Below, in pieces: positions 34,001 through 43,881 of a stretch of DNA of 64,000 bases (its first letter is position 1; every line of letters begins with the position of its first letter). The notes under the pieces are model-generated. The model was not told the DNA's origin. It did not search any database and saw only the letters and a list, made by a program, of their open reading frames with translations. The stretch comes from Bipolaris cookei (Eukaryota; Ascomycota; Dothideomycetes; Pleosporales; Pleosporaceae). A program made the position numbers and the translations under genes. The stretch spans positions 79,772-143,771 of the forward strand of contig NRSV01000027.1 in the NCBI GenBank assembly GCA_002286855.1, written 5' to 3'.

Positions 34001-35016
34001 ACTGCTTGTCCATCTGGTACGGTTTTGTCGGCTGTTGCTGCTGGTATTGGAGTGCTCGTGGGTGTGAAGGAGAGGAAAACAAACAATCCATTAGTACATG
34101 CTGGCCCAAAGGAATTGGGCTTCACCTGATTGAGTCTGTCAAAACACTGGAAGAAAGATTTCCCATGCGCTTTGATTGTCCGGTTTAGAACATTTGCCGA
34201 CAGTGACTGCGAGACTTGAGAATGACGTGCTACAGCCATGGTTAATAAGATGCACGAGAAACCTATCGTGGTTTGTTGGTCAGCTTTTGTGCGTATTCAG
34301 CGCCAGGTTTACTGAGCTTGAGCATTGGTGGGGTTGCCCCAGAGGGGTTTTGGGCGAAGGAAGCATGCTCAGGCAGGAGCTACCAGTCATACAGATCCAG
34401 CAGTGATGCTTGGAAGGACTTACCAAGGACCACTGGAGTCTGCTTCCATGTATGACATGAGCGCTGAAAGAGGATGCAACAGCCTAGGTCCAACGATCGG
34501 AGCCGCCATGGGAGGGCTTTTGCAAGCTTTAATCTCGACCGCAACATCAGGGCGATCGAAAGACTCGAGTCCTCATAACTGGAAGAGATGCATTGGTCTT
34601 CTCTCAACTCGTTGACGGCTAAGTTTGGGTGTGGTATGAGCAGCGGAGCAGAGGCCCGCAGCTGCGGTCTTGAAGGGCTACCATTGAAACCATCACTAAG
34701 CCGAAGATGACCCAGGAGAAGAGATGTAATTGATGAAGAGGAAAAAGAGGTCGTTACGAAGCGTTAGAGGGACGCGCGGATGACTTGCGAAAAGTTGACG
34801 ACTACGCCTTTTTGGTGGTGGGGTAAGGATTTGGAAAGTGGTGAAAATCACTTTGGTGTTGCAGCAATGAACTTCGATTGACGCTAACGACCGTGCATTG
34901 TTCTGGTTCACAACGCCCCCTTCTACTTACTGACTACGCTACACAGTTGAAGCGTATGGTTTGTCCCTCATCTCTCTTTAAAATTGGCTGGTCGGAGGCT
35001 TGTTCCGCGCCTCAGT

Positions 35017-38000
35017 ATGGTAGGCAGTACCTACGATGTTGTGATACTGAGTTCGAGTCCGCCGGCGATTTCCCCGCGGCGCAATGCCCCCTCCCGTCGC
35101 GTCGCAGTACCCGCATCCTCGCCCCTGGTACTCTCTCGTTCTGCAAGTCCGCTGAGATCAACAACCGGCGCGTCGACCACCAATCCTAGAGTTGGTCCTA
35201 TCCCTGAGGGTGCGCTCAGGGGGGTTGCCACCGTTGGCAACCTGGTACGATCCGAGCACTTTACAAGCCGGCTAGACGATGACTTCACGGCGATACAAGA
35301 CGCGCGATTGCAGAAGGATAACGTAGATATTGTAGAAAATATCGAAAAGCCTCCCAAGCGGTCTACGAAGAAGTCCACTACTGCCACAAATGAATCTGAG
35401 AAGCCTAAACCTAAGCTTCGAGCGCGCAAGCAGAAACCCAAGTCAGATAAAGAGATTCTCGACTCAGACGATGAACTACGACGTCCACAACGACCTACAA
35501 AGTTGCCTTTCTTCAACGACCAACCTTCCGAGTCCGCCACTAAACCCCCGAGTGAGACTACGGATGCGCCGAAGCTCACCAAGTCGGGGAAGCCACGCAA
35601 GCCGCGTGCTAAGCAACAGAAGGCTGAAGAAGAAGCTGTGGAGTCTGTTGTGAAACCAAGGAGAACGAGAGTCACAAAACCTAAGAAAACCGTGAAAAGT
35701 GGCAACGAACAACCCGATGACGTATCCGTCGTTTCTGCGCATTTTCAAACGGGGGTGGATATGGATGACGGCTCGACATTAGTGTCGGCTCAGAAGTCAG
35801 TAGAGACAAAAGACAGTTCAGCGGGTCATCCTGCGTCTATATGGGATGTACCAGATAATCCACGGTTGAAGAAGGCTACTTCACTCAAACAGCGACCACC
35901 AACTTCTGTTGTAGAGCCACTAGAGCTGGAACAAGCTCTAGTGCGAAGGCAAAATTGGACGCCTCCTCGTGACGCGACTATAACATCGCCAGCTACAGAT
36001 TCAGCCGGAAAGGAGAATATATCGCTAGCACAGAATGCTGAGGGCAACTTCACGAACCTGCTCTCCAACTTTGCCTATGCACAATCACCCTCAGCTCAAA
36101 CAACTACAAGAGCAAGTTATTTGGCTGGAGCTACGAAAAGAAGACGTATTGAGGTAGGTGCTGTCGCTGATTGCTGAAACCACTATGCTGATGTTTGTCT
36201 TCAGTTAGTAGAGATAGCCGGCAACCAGACCAACTCCCGTGATTCGTCACCTGAGAAAGGCAAAGCTCCCAAGAAAAAGCCGCGCACCATCACAGACCTT
36301 GTGACAGGACAGTATGGTCAAAGAGATGAAGGATCTGACCCGAACAATGCATTGGAAGATTTCTTTGAGCCTCGAACATCAACGACCGTGATGCCATCGA
36401 ATGATATGGCTGCATCGGGTACCAATTCACCCCAGAAGAAATTGCCGCGTAAGCGTAATAGCCCAAAGGCGCCAGCTGAGAAAGGCGAGCCGAAGGCGAA
36501 GTCGAAACCTAAGAAAGTATCGGCCAAATTTGCTGCTAAACCCAAGCCTGTCGCCGAGAAGCTGCTCAGCCCTGCTGCGGCAATCTTACGACTGAACCAG
36601 CAGGATGTGCTTTTTGGTACATCAAGTCAACTAGCATTGGAAGAATCCCCAAAAATGATCCGCCAAATCCAGTTCGCAATCAAGGAGTCAGAACAGGATG
36701 CAGACAGGGCCGATAACTATTCCTTTGTCGCGCCTTCAGCATGGTCTAGACTCACCAAGGCCAAGGGTCAGAAAGCCTTATGGGCTGCAAGCGCACGGGA
36801 CGATGACGGTGGCATGTTAGAGCATATGCAAGATGTGCATATTCCCGAGCCTGACCGAACGCAAGACATCCCACTGCTAATGGATGTCACTCACAACAAG
36901 CCTGATGGTGCCCGGAACAACCCTGTCAGCCCGTCGTCATTCATTGATATTGATGACATACCCCATGACCCTCCTCCACCCATTACCATCTCGTCTGATA
37001 TGCCAACACCTCCGCCCCAGCCCTCAAAACCCTCTCAACTGCATGGTTCGCGAACAGAAAACTTTAATACAAACGAATTGGATTTCAAAGATATCGATGC
37101 CTTCGAATCAGAACCACCACCCTCGAATCAGAATGCAGAATCTCAACATACTTTTGTGGACATTGACGAGTTTGACTTACCACCTCCGGCGCAGCTGCAG
37201 TATAGTCCCGCAACAAAGTTGAGGCTGTCTGCATCTGCGTTGAGAACGGGTGATGGCTCGCCCAAGAAACGTGGTAGACCGCCAAAGTTGCAGTCTACTG
37301 TTTCTAAAGTCTCAACGTCTTCAACTCCGATACTGAAGCCATCATCCTCGAAACCTAGGGCAAAGCCGAAAGAGAAGAGCGTAGTGCCTTCCACTCCGTC
37401 TAGGGAACCAAGCCGGTTCATTGATATCGATGAGATTCTTGACTCGGAAGACGACACCCTCGAAGCATTGTCTCCTACTCCACCGCGGGTCTACAAACAC
37501 ATTAATCCAGAGCCTTTGCTACTGATCTCGCTCTCACCTGCTACATCGCCCAGCAAAACCACCGCGGGTGCTGGTATCAAATCCAAACAGTATCCGTTAT
37601 CTGATGCAAGCCTAACGCCGGTACACTGTATACCAACCAAGCTGCTAGAGTGGGTCCACATCAAATCCAACGTCTTTGCACAAATCACAACGCACATCCG
37701 CTCCTTACCCCCAACCAAGGATCCCACAAAACCTACGTGGCATGAGAAAATTCTCATGTACGACCCCATTGTCCTTGAAGATTTTACCGGCTACCTCAAC
37801 GCTAGTACCAGCATCCGTGTGTTCAAAAAGGCCACGCAAAAGCAAGTCAAGGTATGGAACCAGCAGCGAAAAGTCAATGGCGAACCCATTCTAGTCGTTG
37901 AAAAAGGTGGCAAAGAAGATGTGTTAGCTGTAACGAAAGAGCTCGAGACACAAATGGTTCAGAGTTGGTGTGAGAGTCTAAGCATATGCTGCATATGGGG

Positions 38001-38043
38001 TGAAGGACGTGGAAAGAGCGGAGTGCGTAAGGGACTCTACTAG
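35017..38043 (+). CDS. SLX4: SLX4 structure-specific endonuclease scaffold
   Basis: Slx4 activates the GIY-YIG nuclease Slx1 and scaffolds repair of branched DNA, stalled forks and Holliday junctions in the nucleus. Two exons, 35017-36153 and 36205-38043, with a 51-bp intron, give 991 aa. The start at 35017 gives MVGSTYDVVILSSSPP, the typical fungal Slx4 opening. The bulk is disordered, Lys/Pro/Ser-rich, with repeated acidic FIDIDE-type motifs (SFIDIDDIP, TFVDIDEFD, RFIDIDEIL) and an AT-hook-like KKRGRPPK. The conserved C-terminal domain that binds Slx1 is at the very end: KILMYDPIVLEDFTGYLN, then WCESLSICCIWGEGRGKSG. It faces the Zn2Cys6 gene tail to tail, with 82 bp between stops. Confidence 0.92.
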
Positions 38044-38125
38044 AGAACATGATTGTGATAATGATATTATGATGAACACAACATCGGAATACATAAAGTG
38101 GTCGCAACTGCCTGTACCACATTCA

Positions 38126-40682
38126 CTAACCCTCATTGGTCCACGCAGGTGAAAAACACGCGTTCTTCTTTTTATTGTCAAACGTGACCGTCACGCTCTT
38201 CCCATCTGCCGCCGGCGTAGAAAAGCTCCTCCGAGCAGAGTCTGACAAAGTTATAGACCCATCCGGGGACTGAGACCACCAGGTTGACGCCAAACTTAGG
38301 TTATGATCCACCCTCGTATCTGCATCCGTAGCCTCTTCGCTAGATCCAGGGGACATGCGTGGAAATGCAGAGACTTCATGTGTGGGATCGAACAGGACAG
38401 TAGACGTTCTGGGTGTTTCGGGCCACCATCCAGATGTCGAGCATAGATTCCTTCCAGTGCCGTGTATGAAATCCGCAGGTCGAGGATACGATTTTAGATA
38501 ATCATTCTCTGGTTGGATACTTTGCTGTATCTGCTCAGTCGCGCCTCCATCTCCTTGCATACCTGCGCCTCTAAGTGGGAGCTCGTGGACGTGCAGAGCC
38601 TCTCGCTGCCACTCCTGACCCGGTAAACCTGGGTGTGGCGTGCGTTGTTTGGGCAGCTCGTTGATATCGTAGCGTTCCGAGTAGCTACCCGTTTTGTTCT
38701 CGTAGTCTAGCTTCATGACCATTTCGCCGTCTTCAGTTTCAAAGCGCACGCGGACGGGTAACCAATCTGGTATCGCTTCGCCAGACATAGCTTCGAGGGC
38801 TTCAAGGAGGGGTTTCTCTTCAAGGGCAGAAACCCCCCATTGCAAGTGGATCTTGTTACATTGGTCAATGGCCCTGGTCTTCATGCGCTCAGCCCGGGAT
38901 ATTTGGGCATCTATGTCGGTTTGTATGCCTCGAGAAGCGGAGCGCTGGGCTGAGAGATCACGGATGGATCGTTGCCATGGTCCAATGGAGATCTGTATTG
39001 GCGTATGCATGCGCAATGGTACGAGAGGTAGATCTTGGGAGACGGAATTGGCCCATCGAATGGATTTGGCGAGATGCAGTGCGCTGTCAACGTCGATGAC
39101 TCTGAGTCTTTCTGGAGAGGGTAGCAATGAGAGAGCCGCTTCTGCAGGGAAATGTCGGTAGAGTGTGTCGGCAAGACCACACAGTAGATTCTGCAACATC
39201 CAGTATCTCGTGCAAAGAATCATGTTCTGCACAGTATCAAATTCTAGAGTGTCTGGCATAAGATCGGTATATTCTGGAGACGCGGGAATAGGTACAACCG
39301 TGATGGCTGTTTGCATCAGCTCAGATACATGTTGTGGGAGATTGATTTGTATCAGCGACTCCATATGCGAGACTGCAGCCGCAAGTGCGCTGGTATCCTT
39401 GGGATTTAGGATTGCCTGTCTGATCAAGCATACTATTTGAGGGCATTGGATGAAAACATGCATAATCGCTATTGATGCTCGTTGTGCTGGCGAAAGCGAT
39501 ATCGATGCGTTCATGGGCGGTGGATATGTAGCTGACAAGTAGAAGTCGTTAAAGTAGACCGATTTCCGACCTGCCAACATTGATTCATTTACCTTCTACA
39601 TGTTAAAAGGCCAACGATTAAGTTGAAGAAGAAGACACTCACATCATCAACATATGTGTTATCAATTAGATTCCAGTAGTGCTCGTCATCGACTTCTGAA
39701 GCCTTGCCCGACTTCATCAGTTCAGCCAGTCCAAAGGCATGAATGGCATGGTACATGGTATCAATTCCCATAAGGGCCTAGCAGGTGTAAGTGGATTGCA
39801 TCTAGGCCTAGCAGTCGTAGTCCCTCACCTCAGCCGCATAGTGCATTTTAGTGGCTAGTAAAAGGTCATAAGTAGGCTCAGTTCGAGCTTTTAGAACAAC
39901 AAGCTGTAATTCTCTCAAAGCCTTGGCTTTTGTGGCTTTGACAAGCCTTCGTTTCGAGTGCATTCCATCCCGGTATGCTGCATAGCTATTTAACAAAAAC
40001 TCTACAGCAAGATCGAGCATCCGATTGTGACCAATACGCGACGGTATGGTTTCAATCCAAGTACCCAGAATCGCAAACGGCTGTTTTCCGGAGATATCTA
40101 GTCCAAGCATATCGATGTAGCGACTGATCAGTGCGGTTTCCGCAGACGATGGTTGATACGGGACTATAGCGGACTCTTTCTCTAGATGTTGGAGGTACGC
40201 TTCCAATGCACGCTGTTGCATATTGGCCTTCTTTCTCGACGATCTAGACTTGGACTTGGAGGTTGGTGCTAAGGTCTGAAAGAAGCCTTGCCCATCACCC
40301 ACTCTTCTTTCGGTGGTGATGCGCAACTCTGAAGATGCTGAAGAAGATGCTGAAGAAGATAAGACCGTGTCGTCCTCAGAAGAACTGAAACTATGCAACA
40401 CAAACGGAACCATTGATTTGCCGTGTTTTGTTAATTGGTTCGGGTCCTGCACAATGAAAGCCGTTGGCCTTCCGTATGAGTAGGCACAGGGGCGATCTTT
40501 CTTTTTGCATGCACCGCATTTAGGTTTCTTTTCATCGCACTACATGTATATCAGCAAATGTCCATGCATAGTCAATCATGTCGTTTTCTGGGTCCGGAAT
40601 CTTCTAGATAGAGGTAAACAAGAGAATTTCGTACCTTCACTTTCCGCTGGCGACACGTGTCGCATTTCCCCGTTTGGGTCAT
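38126..40682 (-). CDS. Zn(II)2Cys6 transcription factor
   Basis: Four exons on the minus strand: 40682-40635, 40539-39829, 39777-39643 and 39595-38126; 787 aa. The DNA-binding cluster lies at residues 7-34 and is split by intron 1: CDTCRQRKVK from exon 1, then CDEKKPKCGACKKKDRPC. Spacing is C-x2-C-x6-C-x6-C-x2-C-x6-C, as in Gal4-type regulators. An Arg/Lys/Ser region follows, then a long helical middle region of the kind found in fungal-specific factors (ETALISRYIDML; LDLAVEFLLNSYAAYR). The C-terminal ~250 residues are polar, with STWWSQSPDGS-like low complexity. The target genes are unknown and the protein shows no specific subfamily signature I can name. Confidence 0.9.
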
Positions 40683-41009
40683 TGCGAAGTTTTGAAAAAG
40701 GTACAACAATCCCTCCAATAACTATGAAGGTGCTCTCTTCACGCACTACTTTCAGCGGCTAGTGTTACGGTTCGATGAGCGGAATTCTCCAGATACTGAA
40801 GCCTAAATAAAGCTTAGATCAGATGGTACAAGATCGGACACTAACAATACAAGGACACTCAGCCAATGGAGGTAGTTCAGTCAACTCTTAAATTGTATCG
40901 AGACCCTCGCATCTGTCTAGTAACTTTGCAAAGAACAAGTGCGGTATACTGATACTGTGAAATATGACGTCTAGTTGTCGCGAGGGAGGTTCCAGGCTAA
41001 ACTCAAATA
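40683..41009. other. Short 5' flank of the transcription factor gene
   Basis: 327 bp between the factor's start codon and the left TIR of the transposon block. The promoter therefore either lies in this interval or includes transposon sequence. Confidence 0.6.
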
Positions 41010-41054
41010 GAGGTGCCGGACGGGCCAACGCCGCGGACGGGCCAACGCCGGATT
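41010..41054. repeat. Left TIR with a 17-bp internal duplication
   Basis: Same sequence as the right TIR, but the unit CGGACGGGCCAACGCCG occurs twice in tandem (41017-41033 and 41034-41050). The right end has it only once. Confidence 0.9.
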
Positions 41055-41109
41055 ACGTCCTCCAACACCAAATATCTGATCAACTCCTACCACCCACAAT
41101 ATAACCAAA

Positions 41110-41372
41110 ATGCAATCAACTGACGCTGCGCTTGCTGCTATTGACGCCTTATATCCTGGAGAAAATCTCGTATACTCCAAATCGCGAGAAAGTATACTGT
41201 TGATCCAGGAACGCTGAGCCCCCGCCACCGAGGCATTCCCACCTCTAGACAAGCAGCTGCACAGAACCGGCAGGCAATCCACCCACAACATGAAGCTGAG
41301 CTTGTCGAATACGTGGATAGACTCAGCAAGCAAGGCTTGCCACCTTGGCAAAAGTGTCCGGCCAAGCCGTGA
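41110..41372 (+). pseudogene. N-terminal piece of pogo/Fot1-like transposase
   Basis: ATG 41110 opens MQSTDAALAAIDALYPGENL and ends at TGA 41215-41217. A second frame, entered before about 41199, continues VDPGTLSPRHRGIPTSRQAA to EAELVEYVDRLSKQGLPP, the typical psq/CENPB-region start of Fot1 transposases, ending TGA at 41370-41372. One frameshift is required, so the gene is broken. Confidence 0.75.
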
Positions 41373-41539
41373 GGTACGTTAGTACGAGAGTAGAGACAAG
41401 ATGGTGGCACCTAGGCCAAGAACAAGACTAAAACATAAATAACAAAAACAGCAAGAAAACTGTCTAAACAAAACCAGTATCTACAAAGAGTCAAGCCACA
41501 GTCAGTTGCTTGCTGCTTAACTAAAAAGCAATTATCGTA

Positions 41540-41816
41540 TGTTGTTCTATCTAGGTAATTAAGTACTGGCTATCAGCCGCGTGTGGTGGGGGCCGCGAGT
41601 TTTCAACCAGTGCACCCTACATCCGTAGAAGGACACACAAAGCTGTATCAAAGAAGAATACTACTTTATTTCAACTTTTTTCCTTGCCACTCCGTGCACG
41701 TGGTGACTTCGTACCTGAGTTATCCCAACATAAACATACATTTTCTATATTTTTACTCTTGTTTCCTTAATTCCCCCAAACAAGAGCCCGCTGGAAGACA
41801 GCCTAGCTATCTAACA
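41540..41816 (-). mobile_element. Probable Copia-type solo or fragmentary LTR
   Basis: On the minus strand a purine tract (CAGGAGGAGA, 41817-41826) is followed by TGTTAGATAG... and the segment ends ...AGAACAACA. This is the polypurine-tract plus TG..CA layout of a 3' LTR. The length of 277 bp suits fungal Copia LTRs. No second LTR, reverse transcriptase or 5-bp duplication was found, so this is a fragment if correct. It interrupts the pogo-like transposase gene. Confidence 0.45.
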
Positions 41817-42013
41817 TCTCCTCCTGTTCACCAAACTGCTCTTTAGTACCAGGCGTCTGCTGGAGGCATAACCGCAAATAGACAAAAGTCGAAGCACCAC
41901 AGTAGCACCACACAAAAGAAAACAAACCCCCACATGTAAATAACAAGATAGAACGGCCTACGGCCAAAGTCTTACATAGCCCCGAGCTGCATATAGACTT
42001 TAATGGAATAATA

Positions 42014-42364
42014 ATGATGATGATAATACTTATCATGGATGGGCATCATAGCCATGTAGCAATAAATTTTATTAACTATTGTGATCAGAACACAATACTA
42101 CAAGCCATCTTCCCGCCGCATTCAACCCAAACGCTGCAGCCGCTTGAGATTAGATTGTTTAAGCCACTATCTACCGCATACTCAAACGAGCTATCGAGCT
42201 TCACCGATACCAGCCAAGGGCTGATACCATTCACAGAATCCCATTTGTTCCTAATGTTCTGGCGAGCTTGGTGCGCGGAGTTCAAGGAATTATCGATTCT
42301 CCGAGCTTTTAGAGCTACTGGAATTTCACCATTCAATCCAGAAGTTATACTCCAAAAATTTTAA
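42014..42364 (+). pseudogene. C-terminal DDE part of pogo/Fot1-like transposase
   Basis: Contains ILIMDGHHSHVAINFINYC, the second catalytic Asp block of DDE_1 transposases, then IFPPHSTQTLQPLEIRLFKP, where the usual third acidic residue (QPLD) reads Glu. The family's usual ILRAFRATGISPFNPEVIL segment follows and the frame ends at TAA 42362-42364. The first catalytic Asp region is missing here, so the gene is incomplete. Confidence 0.85.
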
Positions 42365-42377
42365 AACTATAACGTAA

Positions 42378-43443
42378 TTCACAAGCGAGCGAGCACCTCC
42401 CCACCAGCGCGTCGACATCGACACAACAACGCATTATACCTCAACCACGCAGGTCTCAAATAACTTATGATCAATCATATTTCCAACTTGCTCTTTTTGA
42501 TATTAACTCCCAACGTATTCAAAGTGTAAAGCGTGCTGCTGAAGTCTATAACGTCCCCCGAACAACTTTATCTCATCGACGCGCTGGAAGACGCTTCCGA
42601 CGCGACTGTGAACCGAATTCGAAGCGCCTAAACAAGCTAGAAGAGGAGGTTATAGTTAAGCGTATTCTTGAAGAGTCTGCACGAGCATTTGCGCCTACAA
42701 AGGCTGACGTTCGAGCAATGGCTGATAAACTATTGCATGAGCGGGAGAGCAACCCTACTGGCAAGAACTGGGTTGACAACTTTGTCAAGCGAACTCCTGA
42801 GCTCCGTACGCGCTGGGGCCGTCCTTATAATCACCTGCGAGCCGCCTGCGAGGACCCAGCGGCTATCCAGCGCTGGTTCGATCTAGTCGAGGCGACAAAG
42901 CAGAAGTGGGGTATTGTTGACGACGATATCTACAACTTTGACGAAACTGCCTTTATGATGGGCAATATTTTATTACAGTTAGTTATCACAGGCTCAGAAG
43001 GATATGGCAAAAAGAAGCGGATCCAGCCAGGCAACTGTGAGTGGATTACTGTGATCCAAGGCGTGGGCGCTTCAGGTCGCCGGCTACTCTTCAAGAGGCT
43101 CTAGATGAATCAAACAAGCGTAAGAGCCACAAGCGGCGATACGTACGGACAGAAGAGACTCTTGCTGTAGGCGAGGTACAAGAAGTATTAGCTGAACAGG
43201 CGGGTAGTAGTTGTGGTGATGGTGAGAGTGCGTCGAAGAGGGTGCGACGAGAGGCTGTGCGGGCGTTGCAAGCAGACTGGATACAACACTCGTACCTGCA
43301 CAGTTGAGATAGATAATGCAAGTGGTGGTAACGATTCTGATAATCAACTTGGTATTTCGCAATAGTTTATTGACTGTGATAAAAGTGCGTGATAACGTCT
43401 CGACGTCGACGCGCTGGTGGGGAGGTGCTCGCTCGCTTGTGAA
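42378..43443 (+). mobile_element. Nested pogo-like element, internally deleted, with 44-bp TIRs
   Basis: Left TIR 42378-42421 (TTCACAAGCGAGCGAGCACC then TCCCCACCAGCGCGTCGAC...) is matched by the reverse complement at 43400-43443 with about one mismatch. Length is 1,066 bp. It lies 14 bp after the stop of the host element's transposase. Inside is the N-terminal half of a second, distinct pogo-type transposase fused, across a deletion, to its C-terminal tail. Such elements are usually mobilised in trans. Confidence 0.85.
42409..43307 (+). pseudogene. Internally deleted pogo transposase of the nested element
   Basis: Frame one (to TAG 43102-43104) shows a psq-type HTH (RIQSVKRAAEVYNVPRTTLS), the CENPB-type HTH (LEEEVIVKRILEESARAF; GKNWVDNFVKRTPELRTRWG) and the first catalytic Asp in DDDIYNFDETAFMMG. 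It breaks off after VIQGVGASG. From about 43,075 another frame carries a C-terminal tail (ATLQEALDESNKRKSHKRRY to SASKRVRREAVRALQADW). The rest of the DDE domain is missing, so no active enzyme can be made. Confidence 0.8.
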
Positions 43444-43656
43444 CCGCGTTAGTGGTGGTGGTAGTGCGGAGCCAGCCAATCGCTCAGCAGCACTACCATC
43501 ACCGCGCTCGCGTTCAGGCCGCCCCATCAAGCTATCAGCCAAATATTAATAGACAGAACAAATCAATATATTACTAGATTATTACACTAAGAAACTTCGC
43601 GATAATAGCTTTTTTATAGAGCTCTACAGCTTCAAATTTGTGGTGGTGTTAGGGCA

Positions 43657-43684
43657 AATCCGGCGTTGGCCCGTCCGGCACCTC
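43657..43684. repeat. Right TIR of the composite element
   Basis: Reverse complement of the left TIR without the 17-bp duplication, followed directly by TA. Confidence 0.9.
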
Positions 43685-43881
43685 TACAGCTAGCGCTGAC
43701 CCTTGGCATGACTAGCTAAATATAGCAGCCTCCCCAAACAATAGCAGAGCAATTCACGTTCATCACAGGTCTACTACAAATATGCAGAAATCACGTGACA
43801 AGGGCAATGCCCCAGTATTGGAAAAAGTCTCTTGTTTGGAAAAAAACAGATAACACTGATATTTAAGGAGGGAACTCTCCC

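Larger units (their letters stand above)
27809..35016. other. Gene-poor stretch of 7.2 kb
   Basis: The longest stretch without a solid gene. AT-richer than its surroundings, with only short ORFs, a G13 homopolymer, a transposase relic at 30777-31055 and a weak ORF at 28798-29211. The texture suggests decayed repeats, possibly mutated by RIP. I could not compute RIP indices, and no TIR or LTR pair was recognised here. Confidence 0.55.
41010..43684. mobile_element. Composite pogo/Fot1-like DNA transposon with TIRs, 2.7 kb
   Basis: Terminal inverted repeats of 28 bp (GAGGTGCCGGACGGGCCAAC then GCCGGATT) lie at 41010 onward and, reverse-complemented, at 43657-43684. Both outer ends abut TA (41008-41009 and 43685-43686), the target-site duplication typical of Tc1/mariner/pogo elements. 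Inside, plus-strand transposase pieces of one pogo-like gene lie at 41110-41372 (N-terminal) and 42014-42364 (C-terminal DDE portion). The gap between them holds an LTR-like segment. A second TIR-bounded element (42378-43443) sits just after the transposase stop. The element is interrupted and inactive. Confidence 0.85.

Noticed and set aside
28101..34950. tRNA or rRNA genes in the gene-poor stretch
   Set aside because: No A-box/B-box pair or folded acceptor stem was found by eye; a covariance-model search was not possible.
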